Shown: piece by piece, positions 32,750 to 44,300 of the stretch
How the letters are laid out: each line of letters opens with the position of its first letter
Numbering within the stretch: position 1 is the first letter of the stretch
From: Macrostomum hystrix
Lineage: Eukaryota > Platyhelminthes > Macrostomidae
Direction: 5' to 3'
NCBI GenBank assembly: GCA_950097015.1
Contig: CATNEN010000038.1
Location: 23,635,001-23,699,000, forward strand
Length of the DNA: 64,000 bases
Position numbers and translations under genes: made by a program
The notes under the pieces: generated by a model
The model's database searches: none
What the model saw: only the letters and a program-made list of their open reading frames with translations
Told to the model about the DNA's origin: nothing

Positions 32750-34060
32750 AAAATAAACTAGTTGGGGGCGAACGTAGTATTGAGCCGCGAGGCGCGAAGC
32801 GCCGAGCACCGAGGCCTCGGTAGAGGCCGAGGGGCGAAATCGGAGTGAGCCCCACCTAAGATCCAGCGTACGTAGTGAGATAGAAAACACCTCGAAAATC
32901 ACGCATTTTCAATGCATATTGGGCGCCATTTGAGACTGCCTCAACCGTTTGCCTCGCGGGTGGTGTCGTTGGGTAGGTAACTTATAGGGTTATCCGATTT
33001 ATGGCGGTTGGTTGCCATGGCAACCCGTGAGGGTTGCCATGGCAACGTAAAACTGCCATTTTTTTGGAAATCGATTTTACGCAAACTCATTTCCAGCGCA
33101 CATTTTTTCTGGCACGGAGAAAAGTTGAGACACAAAAGTTGCGGGCAGGCCTGGCCCAGGCGAGGCAGGAAAGCGATTTTTCAATTTCCTCATAGTCTAT
33201 GATAAAAGTGCAAAAAACATACTTTTAGGTACTGCTTTTTTGGGTTACATTTTCCAGCGCAGCTCCCCAAGGGCTGAATCGATTGTCACGCGGGTGGTGT
33301 CTTTTTTTTCTACTCGGTGAGTTCTTTCCAGCGAGGTGTGACTCAATGGACTGCGAGTGTACCGCGCGCCTGATATCTGATGAAGCAAGTGTAAAATATG
33401 GCGCAGCCAGATTTTACACTTGCGTGCTGCACGGTACTGCAGCTGAATGGCAGGTAGTTGCACTGCGCAAGTGGTGTCAAAAATTCGGCACGGATGCCTG
33501 CTACACGACGCTTTGCAAGGCGACTCTATGCAATGCACGGTTATCAAGCAGTACTGGGAAATGCAGTGCAAAACGTGCATTTTTGCCGTTTTCTCGAAAA
33601 TGCATGCCGACCTTGGTGGAGTCAAAAATTTTTTTTTCGAAGACAAACAGTCGGACAGCTTAGCCGCAAGCGATGTAGTATGCACAACATTAGGGCACAT
33701 GACATACTGAGTCGGCGTTGATAAAAGTACATCGCAAGTGTATTAAAAGTACATAATAGTGCACATACACTTTCGTGAAAAATTTGTATTTTTCTCCTTT
33801 CGACGCGCGCATTTCGCGAAATCCGGCTCCGAATTTGTCGAATGATGCGTCAATCTACTGGAAATATTGTTTTGCGTCTAACAAGATATTGCGCGCACCT
33901 TTCGGCCCTACCCGGGCTGAGAAAGTCCACCCAGACTGGTGAAAGGTCGGGTTCGGGACCGGTGCAGACTTTGCTGTGCTCAAACCTACGGCTGAAGGCG
34001 AAAAGGGCGTAATACTCCTTGAGCTTGGTATTTAAAGATGCACATCCCATGTGGGTATAT
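32750..34060. other. GC-richer block of repeats, palindromes and hairpins
   Basis: Compared with its flanks this block is GC-rich and full of short structure: palindrome ccgaggcctcgg (32809-32820), two perfect gttgccatggcaac palindromes (33011-33024, 33033-33046), cgcgggtggtgtc twice (near 32956 and 33290), and a perfect 13-bp-stem hairpin (33385-33397 with 33411-33423). It may be a non-autonomous mobile element, but no boundaries are visible. Short open frames (126 codons plus strand, 66 codons minus strand) have no recognisable domains. Confidence 0.4.
33011..33046. promoter_or_regulatory. Tandem RFX/X-box-type palindromes
   Basis: Two exact copies of the 14-bp palindrome GTTGCCATGGCAAC, 22 bp apart. 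This is the symmetrical consensus bound by RFX winged-helix factors (RFX regulate ciliary genes in animals). No ciliary gene start is adjacent, so function is uncertain. Confidence 0.5.
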
Positions 34061-34494
34061 GGAAAAAATACTGCCGTCGATACACGTATTACCTGTTAGG
34101 ATTAGTACCTGAAAATGTAATTATGCACAGCGTGTACATTGTGCATATTTGTGTGTACTTTTGTGTATAAGTCTGCGAATTCCTGATGGCTTTAAGCGCG
34201 GATGGCTTCAATCGACGCGGAATGTTGTCTACATTCCAACGACATCTCACACGGCTAGATTGGTTAACGTGTGTCGTGTCTGGATCCTATTGAGTACATG
34301 AAGGTAAGGGGTACAAATTTTGGACACTATCATTTTTGAAGCATCCGTTATTTGCTATTGAAAGATTTTGCAAGTTCCGTTGATGATAAACAGTATCTGT
34401 GGTAGTTAAACTTTTTTTGGTTGCTTGCCGTTTGGCAAACGGTTTTCATTTTGATGATTAAATCCTAAATGATTGCAACTTTTTTAGCTTCTTC

Positions 34495-34645
34495 ATTGAT
34501 ATAAACCGACCGCCTTGCAGAAAATGCTTGCGTCGAGATTTTTGAATAGCTTTTATTAAAACAAGTGCATATTCAGTTTCTGCATTTTTTGTGCATCTAA
34601 ATGCAGGAAGGAATGTAGCAGTCAGTAGAAATCACCTTATGTTGT
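34495..34645. repeat. Direct repeat, left copy (pair with 35941-36090)
   Basis: About 150 bp beginning attgatataaaccgaccgcc and running through cgtcgagatttttgaatagc to near tagaaatcaccttatg. It is over 90% identical by eye to 35941-36090 in the same orientation, 1.45 kb away. These could be terminal direct repeats of a small LTR-like (TRIM-type) element or two dispersed copies. Confidence 0.75.
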
Positions 34646-35519
34646 ATTTCCTTTTAGCGCGCACGTCTTTGTGTCGTTGAAACTTTTTATTTGAACATTA
34701 TCGCCTTTCAGGACGTGTTTTGACGCTTGTCACATCACACACGCGCAGGCCTTTGATTTGTCTGGGTTTTTTTACTTTTGCATGGATAATGTAATTGATG
34801 CGCATTTAAATGTCGGTCTTCATTGTCGTGTTGATAATGTCGATTATACTCTTTTATTGACTCACTTCTTGCAGTATTCGAAAGTATATGCCATATGCAC
34901 AAAAAGTGCATTTATATTCTCTTACAAAGTCTTATTAATAATGTTCAATACGTAGGATGCCTTTTTATTGAATTAACACTATGTTACAGTCATCACAAAT
35001 TTTGTGCAAGTGATGACATCTTAGATATTTAAATTCAGGTCAAAAAGTCTGCTTCAAGCTGTGTAATATTTTCCCTATCTTTTCTATGCATTTATACTTA
35101 ATTGCTTTTAATGTACTTGGCCAGTCATATGAATCATTATTCTCCTTTATAAATTTGCTCTAGCACATAATGGTGCTATTGTAAGATTAGTTTTAATCTA
35201 ATTAAAAAAATGTCTTAGCCAGCCCTCAATAGGCCTAGTCAATTTAATTTTGCATTTAAATTGCATTTAATTGCTGCTTATATGCTGTGCATATAGCCTC
35301 CACTTTTCAAGTCATCGAATCGCTTTTTAATTGTGTAAATTTCGCTGATTGTATTCCAGTTGCATGCAGTAATTTGGAATTTCATTCAAGTTTAATAAAT
35401 GGCTGGCTTGTTTGTATCGTACGTTCCCTTGTTGACATGTCAGTTGCATTCGTTTGCTTAGATTGCAATTAATACGAGTATGTTGCTGCTCCGTTTGCAT
35501 TACATTTTTTGCATTAAAT

Positions 35520-35645
35520 TGCTTTGATTGTACTTCAGTGGTTGAATCATTCCGTTGATTGCACTCTGTTTGTTGAATTGTTGCCTTGATTGCAGTCCAG
35601 TTGTTGCATTGTTTCGTCAATTGCAGTGTAGTGGTGTAACTTGAA
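35520..35645. repeat. Degenerate 31-bp tandem repeat
   Basis: Four diverged units, each starting ttgattgca or ttgattgta and containing cagt.gttg. An isolated similar piece lies at 35345. It looks like a decayed minisatellite. Confidence 0.5.
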
Positions 35646-35940
35646 ATTGGCATAGTTTACTGCAGTTGTGTGTATGATTAGGGGCACAAGGCAGCCATAT
35701 AGCTTCTAAATGCTTCCAAACGATTTTGACTCTTTTATTGAGCATTTTGTTCCTCTGTTTGAGCCGTTTTTCCGTCGACTTGCGATTTAAGGGGAAATAT
35801 GCTTTACTATGCTGTTTATATCATATGCCACCTTTCTGTCTCTATTCACCCATAGTTCCTTCATTGGTTTTCGCGAATACATTTGTTCAATTCGAGCCTA
35901 AAGGGAAAGGTTCAATTCAGAGAAAAATATTTTTCTTTTT

Positions 35941-36090
35941 ATTGATAAAACGACCGCCTTGCAGAAAGTGCTTGCGTCGAGATTTTTGAATAGCTTTTAT
36001 TAAAACAAGTGCATATTCCGTTTGTGCATTTTTTGTGCATCTAAATGCAGGAAAGAATATAGCAGTGAGTAGAAATCCCTTTATGTTCGC
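35941..36090. repeat. Direct repeat, right copy (pair with 34495-34645)
   Basis: Starts attgataaaacgaccgcc and ends near gtagaaatccctttatg, with scattered single-base differences from the left copy. No LTR-type TG...CA ends are evident at either boundary. Confidence 0.75.
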
Positions 36091-36243
36091 CCCCACGTAA
36101 AAGACTGCAGTCTTCTTACTTACTAGTTTATACTTGTAATAGTTCATCACGATGGTTTATACTTAGTTAATCGAATAACTCAACTGATTTAAGAACGGAT
36201 AAGCGAGAAAATAGAATAACAAAATAAACAGACAAAAAAATTT

Positions 36244-36249
36244 TTTATT
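36244..36249 (-). terminator. Candidate poly(A) signal of the RING/CaaX gene
   Basis: AATAAA on the minus strand, about 340 nt after the TGA stop; the first canonical signal I find downstream. Confidence 0.45.
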
Positions 36250-36587
36250 GCCTGATAATAAAGGCAGCCTTTAATCAATCAATTAAAAGTATAAATAAAA
36301 ACGGTGTACATCAAATGAGTCAATGTGATTAAAAACCACGAGACCAAGCTGTCATGATGTGTCAAAAAAACTATAACTTTGTCAAAAAATCTGATTTGCG
36401 TAATGTAGATTTTGACAAGGCGGCATCATTGACATGAAACGATAATTGAAAATGACAAGACAAATGATCAGGAAATTATGCATAAAATTCTTCAACTCAG
36501 TATGATTCCAGATTAGAGCAAGCAATTGACTAGAAAAATAGACAGCTACAATGTACAGCTATTACAGGTGCAGAGCGCCTTGATTGG

Positions 36588-38423
36588 TCAGACAATCAGA
36601 CACCTAGAGCGCCTGCGATGCCTGAGCTTCCTAACCGGTTTGAGAATGCAGAGTCCGCGCCTGGTGCACACGAGAATCTTGTCTTCGCCAAGCGGCGCCA
36701 CTCCGGTGATCTCGTCCAGCTCCTGTAGGAACTGCAGCCTCTGGACAAAGATGAACTCGCTTCTGCGAATCACCCAGAACAGTCGCTGGCGTTGGTTGTC
36801 GGTGAAGATGATTCGCTTGTCACTGGTTGTGATGATGTGCGCCGGCACCGAGTCAAAGATCTGTGTCGTTGTCAGCTTCCTGTAGACTCCGGTGCGATCG
36901 TTCACAATAAGGATGTGACCTTCGGTTGGGCAGGACACCCATAACATTTTTCTCTCCCTTGTCCAGGTCACATACTGTGGATGCAGATTCTCAAACGTGA
37001 ACCAATGACCTGTACGGCCCAGGCAGGGCGTGAAGAATTCCACCTTCTGATCTGACGGCTGAGCTACGACTAAGTCGCCGCGGCGGCTGTCAACGAAGAA
37101 GCCGGCAAACAGGGGCTCCTCGCTGGTGCCACCGATGCGCTCGATTCGCTTCACAACCTGACCGTCCAGCTGGAGGCATGCCACCACCGACAGCCAGGAG
37201 TTCCCGGCGCCGCTGGCAGCTGATGACGTCGACTCCAAAGTTGGTTGGAGTTGGGCCACGCCGCTGACGTACACCAGACCGTTCACGAGGCGCATGTGGT
37301 GGCACTGAAGCCTACCCACTGAGCTGCCAACGTCGCTTGGAACAACGACAGGCAGATCTTTGAGCCGGCCCTCCTGACCGGAGTAGATCAGCAAGGATCT
37401 TGTGCAGCCATTCAGCAGCACCAGGTCGGCTAGCTCCGTTGATCCGTCGGCGTCGGTCAGCAGGCCGGCCGCCGCGATCTCCAGTTCACCGCTAGTCGAC
37501 TGCAGCAGTTCAGCGCAGGCACCGGTGTCAACCTCCTTCAGCTTGTAGCTGCTGTTGCGTTTCATGTTGTGCCGAATGAAGCTCAGATCTAGCGCGTCCT
37601 CAGCTTCTGACGAGTCGCTGCCGCCGCCTCCGCCGCCGCCGCCGCCGCGAACGTCGTCGTCGAGATCAATATCGTTGACTTCGTTGATTTCGACAGGCAA
37701 TCTGGAAGCCGACGATGTTGAGTAGTGCTGCGGACCAGCGGCAGCTGCCGCCATGGCGTCCTGCAACTTCTGGGAGCGGCTTTCAGCGTCGTCAAGCCGG
37801 GTGATGAGTTTGTTGAGGTTCTCTCGCACAGCCAACAACTCGGCCTTGTCGAATTCGCTCATCAGAGCTGACGATGCAGTACGACTGCCGCCGAGGCCGC
37901 CAGCCGCGCCAGAGTCGTTGGCGGCTGCGGCTGCAGCTGCGGCCTCCGAGCGTCGGACAAAATCCTCGGCTAGGTGCGTTAGGATCTCCTGCTTTCGTTC
38001 CAGGCTGCGCTTTCTGCCGCCGACTCCGCCGAAGCCGCTATTGCGTCCGCGTGGGCTTCCGACGTTCGACGCGCCGCCAGCAATGGAAGCACCCGCGGCG
38101 ACGTCGCTAGCACAGCCTGGCAGCTGCATCCGACGGCACTGCCTGTCGACAATGTAGTTGATGATTGACTGATGCGCCGTTGCCGTCGGCAGGCAGCGCA
38201 ATCCGCCAGTCGGTAGGCGAGCTTCCATTCGGCACAATGGGCATGGAAATCGGTCTCGATTTGGCTGCTGACTGTCCCATTTCTCTAGGCAGGTGAGGCA
38301 GAACACGTGCGAACAGTGCAACAGTTTCGGCTCGTGCAGTCGGCCCAGGTGAATGGGACAGGTAGTCAGCTCTTCCAGCGGCTCAATGCTGCCACTGCTA
38401 GACAATGAGCTGCTGCGGCTGGC
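36588..38423 (-). CDS. Main exon of the RING/CaaX protein
   Basis: 611 codons plus TGA (36588-36590), GC-richer than its surroundings. The acceptor is at 38424-38426 (minus strand cag after a T-run). The low-complexity tracts (nine Gly near 37621-37648, Ala runs near 37915-37950) are encoded by GCC/GGC-type codons and may vary in length. This is by far the longest non-repetitive open frame on the minus strand, and its RING motif is clear. Confidence 0.92.
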   Translation of the reverse strand, partial: ASRSSSLSSSGSIEPLEELTTCPIHLGRLHEPKLLHCSHVFCLTCLEKWDSQQPNRDRFPCPLCRMEARLPTGGLRCLPTATAHQSIINYIVDRQCRRMQLPGCASDVAAGASIAGGASNVGSPRGRNSGFGGVGGRKRSLERKQEILTHLAEDFVRRSEAAAAAAAANDSGAAGGLGGSRTASSALMSEFDKAELLAVRENLNKLITRLDDAESRSQKLQDAMAAAAAGPQHYSTSSASRLPVEINEVNDIDLDDDVRGGGGGGGGGSDSSEAEDALDLSFIRHNMKRNSSYKLKEVDTGACAELLQSTSGELEIAAAGLLTDADGSTELADLVLLNGCTRSLLIYSGQEGRLKDLPVVVPSDVGSSVGRLQCHHMRLVNGLVYVSGVAQLQPTLESTSSAASGAGNSWLSVVACLQLDGQVVKRIERIGGTSEEPLFAGFFVDSRRGDLVVAQPSDQKVEFFTPCLGRTGHWFTFENLHPQYVTWTRERKMLWVSCPTEGHILIVNDRTGVYRKLTTTQIFDSVPAHIITTSDKRIIFTDNQRQRLFWVIRRSEFIFVQRLQFLQELDEITGVAPLGEDKILVCTRRGLCILKPVRKLRHRRRSRCLIV

Positions 38424-41400
38424 CTGAAAAAATGGGGCACTTTAATAAGTTCATAAATGGATTCTCTTATCTTTGTTTATCGCATCCCATGAGGTTAACA
38501 AAGATTGGCCACTTGCTTTTCTAACCCAGTCTTTTCTAGTCTATTGGATCGTTAATAAAGTCTTGGCACGAGTGTCTGAGGATCTTAATTGAAGTCTGGA
38601 CTATAAAATAAGTATCCCTAACGTCTAACTATCATAATTAACAAGATATGTGCCTATGAAATACCCAATTAATCACAGCAGAGATTTGTGTTGCTGCTTT
38701 AATTAAGAAAGTGCAGACTAAAAAAAGCTCAGCTAGTAATTAATCTAATGATTGGCGGTCTAGATCAGTTAGTCTCTTCTAGCTAATATCAGGTTCTAGG
38801 CTTGAGATTGTGCCTAGGAACTGAGATAAGACATTGTTAAAAATCTCATAGCAAAATCAACTAACCATGTGCCTTTTAAATATGATCTTCATGTCCGATC
38901 AGGAACTTAATTAGAGTTCTGATTGGGAATTCATTATTGGAATGCCCAATTTATTTGAATTCGGGATAAAAGTTTGCCTTTTAATTGGGATTCTGATACA
39001 GTCAATGAATCTAGATTGGGATTTGGATTTGGGTAATGGGATAATTAGAAATCTGGATTGGGATTTGGGTAATGGGATAATTAGAAATCTGGATTGGGAT
39101 TTGGGTAATGGGATAATTAGCAATCAGGATTGGGATTTGGGTAATGGGATAATTAGAAATCTAGATTGGGATTTGGGTAATAGGATAATTAGAAATCTGG
39201 ATTGGGATTTGGGTAATGGGATAATTAGAAATCTGGATTGGGATTTGGGTAATAGGATAATTAGAAATCTGGATTGGGATTTAGGTAATGGGATAATTAG
39301 AAATCTAGATTGGGATTTGGGTAATGGGATAATTAGAAATCTAGATTGGGATTTGGGTAATAGGATAATTAGAAATCTGGATTGGGATTTGGGTAATGGG
39401 ATAATTAGCAATCAGGATTGGGATTTGGGTAATGGGATAATTAGAAATCTAGATTGGGATTTGGGTAATGGGATAATTAGAAATCTGGATTGGGATTTGG
39501 GTAATGGGATAATTAGCAATCAGGATTGGGATTTGGGTAATGGGATAATTAGAAATCAGGATTGGGATTTGGGTAATGACTAATTAGAAATCAGGATTGG
39601 GATTTGGGTAATAGGATAATTAGAAATCTGGATTGGGATTTGGGTAATGGGATAATTAGCAATCAGGATTGGGATTTGGGTAATGGGATAATTAGAAATC
39701 TAGATTGGGATTTGGGTAATGGGATAATTAGAAATCTGGATTGGGATTTGGGTAATGGGATAATTAGAAATCTGGATTGGGATTTGGGTAATAGGATAAT
39801 TAGAAATCTGGATTGGGATTTAGGTAATGGGATAATTAGAAATCTAGATTGGGATTTGGGTAATGGGATAATTAGAAATCTAGATTGGGATTTGGGTAAT
39901 AGGATAATTAGAAATCTGGATTGGGATTTGGGTAATGGGATAATTAGCAATCAGGATTGGGATTTGGGTAATGGGATAATTAGAAATCTAGATTGGGATT
40001 TGGGTAATGGGATAATTAGAAATCTGGATTGGGATTTGGGTAATGGGATAATTAGCAATCAGGATTGGGATTTGGGTAATAGGATAATTAGAAATCTAGA
40101 TTGGGATTTGGGTAATAGGATAATTAGAAATCTGGATTGGGATTTGGGTAATGGGATAATTAGAAATCTAGATTGGGATTTGGGTAATAGGATAATTAGA
40201 AATCTAGATTGGGATTTGGGTAATGGGATAATTAGCAATCAGGATTGGGATTTGGGTAATGGGATAATTAGAAATCTAGATTGGGATTTGGGTAATGGGA
40301 TAATTAGATATCTGGATTGGGATTTGGGTAATGGGATAATTAGCAATCAGGATTGGGATTTGGGTAATAGGATAATTAGAAATCTAGATTGGGATTTGGG
40401 TAATAGGATAATTAGAAATCTGGATTGGGATTTGGGTAATGGGATAATTAGAAATCTGGATTGGGATTTGGGTAATAGGATAATTAGAAATCTGGATTGG
40501 GATTTGGGTAATGGGATAATTAGCAATCAGGATTGGGATTTGGGTAATGGGATAATTAGAAATCTAGATTGGGATTTAGGTAATGGGATAATTAGCAATC
40601 TGGATTGGGATTTGGGTAATGGGATAATTAGAAATCTAGATTGGGATTTGGGTAATGGGATAATTAGCAATCAGGATTGGTATTTAGGTAATGGGATAAT
40701 TGGAAATCCAGATTGGGATTTGGGTAATGGGATAATTAGAAATCAGGATTGGGATTTGGGTAATGACTAATTAGAAATCAGGATTGGGATTTGGGTAATT
40801 GGATAATTAGGGATCCATATCAGGATTCTGGTAATGGGATAATTGGAAATCCAGATTGGGATTTGGGTAATGACTAATTAGAAATCTGGATTGGGATTTG
40901 GGTAATGGGATAATTAGCAATCAGGATTGGTATTTAGATAATGGGATAATTGGAAATCCAGATTGGGATTTGGGTAATGGGATAATTAGAAATGAGGATT
41001 GGGATTTGGGTAATGACTAATTAGAAATCAGGATTGGGATTTGGGTAATGGGATAATTAGCAATCAGGATTGGTATTTAGGTAATGGGATAATTGGAAAT
41101 CCAGATTGGGATTTGGGTAATGGGATAATTAGAAATCAGGATTGGGATTTGGGTAATGACTAATTAGAAATCTGGATTGGGATTTGGGTAATGGGATAAT
41201 TAGCAATCAGGATTGGTATTTAGGTAATGGGATAATTGGAAATCCAGATTGGGATTTGGGTAATGGGATAATTAGAAATCAGGATTGGGATTTGGGTAAT
41301 GACTAATTAGAAATCAGGATTGGGATTTGGGTAATTGGATAATTAGGGATCCATATCAGGATTCTGGTAATGGGATAATTGGAAATCCAGATTGGGATTT

Positions 41401-44156
41401 GGGTAATGACTAATTAGAAATCTGGATTGGGATTTGGGTAATGGGATAATTAGAAATCCAGATTTGGATTTGGGTAATGGGATAATTAGAAATCCAGATT
41501 TGGATTTGGGTAATGGGATAATTAGGGATCCATATCAGGATTCTAGTAATGGGATAATTTAGAATCCTGATCTGGATTTGGAAAATGGGATATAATATAG
41601 AATCCACATTCGGTTTGGGTAATTGAATAATTAAATATGGGGATTTTCTTCGTGATGTTTTTGAAACATTTTATCTCTTCATTACTAGTACCGGTTGATT
41701 TTGAGATGAAAAATCATTCAGTCGATTGCGCATGAGAGATCTGTGAATCTTGAGAACCTAAGATGTTTCTCAGGTGTCTTGTTATATAATTTCACACCAA
41801 TAGATTGCTAATTAGTAGTTGACTCGAATGGTTCTGACGCATTTCGTAAATGGTCTAATTAAGTTGCAATACAAAGCCAGTTGAGCAAGGACACAGAGTT
41901 TATTTCGAGTGGTATTCTTTCTTCAAAGAGCGCCTTGTACTTTTAGAATAGGCTGCTTCCTACAGCTCACACAATCGAACAATGACGCATTAACTAATTG
42001 TGTGTTTTGTTACAAACGAGAATATTTTTCCACAGAAGCTCTCCGCAACTTCTCAAAATGAGAGCTTTGGAGCGTGATTTCATGCAAACTTTTGGTTATA
42101 CTCGGCACGCACGAGAAATGAAGGTTTTTTTAGCGAAAATAACTAAAATCTACAATGGGTAGATATTGAATCGTTAGACTAATTGATTGGGTTGAATCTT
42201 TACCCAATTAACTATTTAATTAAGAGAGACCTACAAAGTTAAAATGTGGTATAGCGAATCTGATTGTAAATGGATAGAGGATGGGGTAGATGATGGAGTA
42301 GAGGTTTGGGTAGATGATGGAGTAGAGGATGGGGTAGATGATGGAGTAGAGGTTTGGGTAGATGATGGAGTAGAGGATGGGATAGATGATGGAGTAGAGG
42401 ATGGGATAGATAATGGAGTAGAGGATGGGATAGATGATGGAGTAGAGGATGGGATAGATGATGGAGTAGAGGATGGGATAGATAATGGAGTAGAGGATGG
42501 GATAGATGATGGAGTAGAGGATGGGGTAGATGATGGAGTAGAGGATGGGATAGATAATGGAGTAGAGGATGGGATAGATGATGGAGTAGAGGATGGGATA
42601 GATAATGGAGTAGAGGATGGGGTAGATGATGGAGTAGAGGATGGGATAGATAATGGAGTAGAGGATGGGGTAGATGATGGAGTAGAGGATGGAGTAGAGG
42701 TTTGGGTAGATGATTGAGTATAGGATGGAGTAGAGGATAGGAAAAATGAAAGTATCGATGATAGAGAACATGATTTGAACCAAGTTCGGTGTAAATTATT
42801 AGTTTTTGTTTTTCCAGCATCGCCAGTTATTGGTAGTATTCTTGAATAAGAAAAAAATTACTCAGAACTTATTGACTGCTAACTGGGAAAGTGAAATCGT
42901 GACTTGGAGATAATTTGACAAACAGGCTGCATTCAATAAGAATGCGGGGAGTTTTGACAGTGAAAGCTACATAAGCAGAGCTAATCGATAGGAAAAACTG
43001 AAAATGTGAGCAGTGAAGCCAAACAGATCAATAGATTTCCTAGTGCAGTTTTGAGAGTGTCAGCAAACGAAGCCCTCAACAGCACTGGAGGCAGAGTGAG
43101 TGACAAAATTTATGCGTGCGTCTCTAGACTCAGTAAGTTGAGCTGTTCTCTATGCAGAGCATGGAAAACAAATTATAGTACGACAGGTTCGGATTAGAAA
43201 AAAGTACAAAAGGGATAAAAAATTATAGAACACACCAAGCCAAGTTAGGCAATATGTACTGTGTACAACTGTTCAGTCCATGGACTTTGGGAAGCCCACC
43301 AAAATTAACTGTCTAAATAAACAAAAAAACTGATGATTACACCTGCCGCAACTAGACCAGATGTGCAGTCGACAACACACCTGCAGCTATTGCGCGGCGC
43401 ATCTGAAGGCTGCGTACAGCTGTTCAGTCCATGGACTGGGGGCCGGGGGGACGCCACACCCACCCTTAATTACTCCTAACTAATGCTGGTACCCATTTAA
43501 CAGCTGGGTGAAATGAAGCAATGCAGTTTTAAGTGCCTTTACTAAAGGACACAAAGTTTTACAGTCGAGTCGGGAATCGAACCCCGACCTTCAAGTCGTG
43601 AGTCCGACGCTCTAAGCACTAGGCTAGACTCAATTATTTACTGAAGAGGGCATTGTGTAGGATTGTATGTATCAAGGGATTAAGTTACAGGTCTCTAGGT
43701 CGCAGCGGAATTTTAGAAAGCTTGTTTACTCTAACATTGGCCAATCACGAATCACACACGTGCCAAATAGAATTAAAATACATGTCCCAATATTTTTTGC
43801 GCCTAGGGCCCGAAACTACACTCATTTGATAAGACTGCAATTGTAAGAATTAGTTTAGCCATGTTTTTCTATACCAACCAACAAGAGATATGAACACATG
43901 CAATTAACAGAACAGATAATTCCTAGCAATAATTCTTATCAATTGTCTGTCCTGTTTATCTCTACATTCGGCACAATGAGCACGCTATTGCTATAGTTTT
44001 TTCTGCTTTCAGACAAAGCAAACAAGGTCAGTAAGAATATAGAGCTCGAGGTCAATTGTGTACAAGAATTGAAGCAGTAATTAATTTTACCTGATCGCAC
44101 ATCCAAGACTGCGAGCTGCAATCATCAGCTGAGTTTGATACTGGCTCCGAATCCAT
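36588..44156 (-). CDS. RING-finger protein with coiled-coil and C-terminal CaaX box, two-exon model
   Basis: Proposed exons (minus): 44091-44156 and 36588-38423, 633 aa. An N-terminal RING follows C44-x2-H47, C59-x-H61-x2-C64-x2-C67, C83-x2-C86; the second ligand is His rather than Cys. RING domains recruit E2 enzymes for ubiquitin transfer. Ala/Gly-rich low-complexity stretches flank a predicted coiled coil (LLAVRENLNKLITRLDDAES). The C-terminal 300 residues read like a beta-propeller (repeated strand motifs such as VTWTRERKMLWVSCPTEGHILIVND), suggesting a TRIM-NHL-like layout without a visible B-box. It ends RHRRRSRCLIV: a basic run plus CaaX motif, predicting prenylation and membrane attachment. 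Exon 2 is open upstream to acceptor ttttttcag and has no ATG there. The 66-nt exon 1 (ATG to CAG|gtaaaa, phase 0) supplies a start. Exon 2 is firm; exon 1 is inferred across a 5.7 kb intron. Confidence 0.75.
38995..41640. repeat. 36-bp minisatellite in the RING-gene intron
   Basis: About 70 copies of a 36-bp unit containing gattgggatttgggtaat and gggataattagaaatc. Four base-variant types (aatctgg, aatctag, aatcagg, and gggata versus aggata) occur in recurring order, including two near-identical blocks of several hundred bp. The right end (40770-41600) is diverged with atccatatcagg inserts. The 12-codon unit yields 388-codon frames on the plus strand; these are artefacts. Confidence 0.97.
42276..42740. 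repeat. 24-bp minisatellite (gatggagtagaggatgggat)
   Basis: About 19 copies of a 24-bp unit with gtttggg/gatgggg/gatggga and gatgatgg/gataatgg variants in alternating order. The plus strand lacks C almost entirely. Open in several frames because 24 is a multiple of three. Confidence 0.96.
43262..43628 (-). mobile_element. tRNA-derived SINE, family A, copy 2, with an adjacent partial copy
   Basis: The minus-strand head has gcctagtgcttagagcgtcg (A box) and ggggttcgattcccg (B box). The core gctggtacccatttaacagc with gggtgaaatgaagcaatg matches the copy at 30372-30586, as does the 3' end near attacacctgcc. A second segment tgttcagtccatggact appears at 43269 and 43426, so a truncated copy lies next to the full one. 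This lies in the RING-gene intron. Confidence 0.75.
44091..44156 (-). CDS. Candidate first coding exon of the RING/CaaX gene
   Basis: ATG at 44156-44154 opens a 22-codon frame reading MDSEPVSNSADDCSSQSWMC, ending in a CAG|gtaaaa donor in phase 0, as exon 36588-38423 requires. Ser/Asp-rich composition continues the Ser-rich start of that exon. No homology supports it, so it rests on phase, ATG and donor only. Confidence 0.5.
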
Positions 44157-44300
44157 TGTTCTGTTCGTTAATAATCGATTAATTTTCGTAAGGCAGGATG
44201 ATATTTCAGAACTTTTACTTATTTAACGCAAGAATATTCAACTAGCTAATTACTCTGACGTGGTTATGCATAGTAATTTAATATTACATTAGTAAAAATT

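Noticed and set aside
33245-33700. 151-codon minus-strand and 126-codon plus-strand overlapping frames
   Set aside because: Overlapping frames on both strands in a structured GC-rich block. No recognisable domain, and composition is not coding-like.
33850-34050. Small conserved RNA or 66-codon gene in a GC-rich stretch
   Set aside because: I compared it from memory with 5S rRNA and U1-U5 snRNAs and found no match. No Sm site or promoter; left unassigned.
39604-40770. 388-codon frame (GIIRNLDWDLGN repeats) and related minus-strand frames
   Set aside because: Direct consequence of the 36-bp tandem unit, with no unique sequence, splice sites or promoter.
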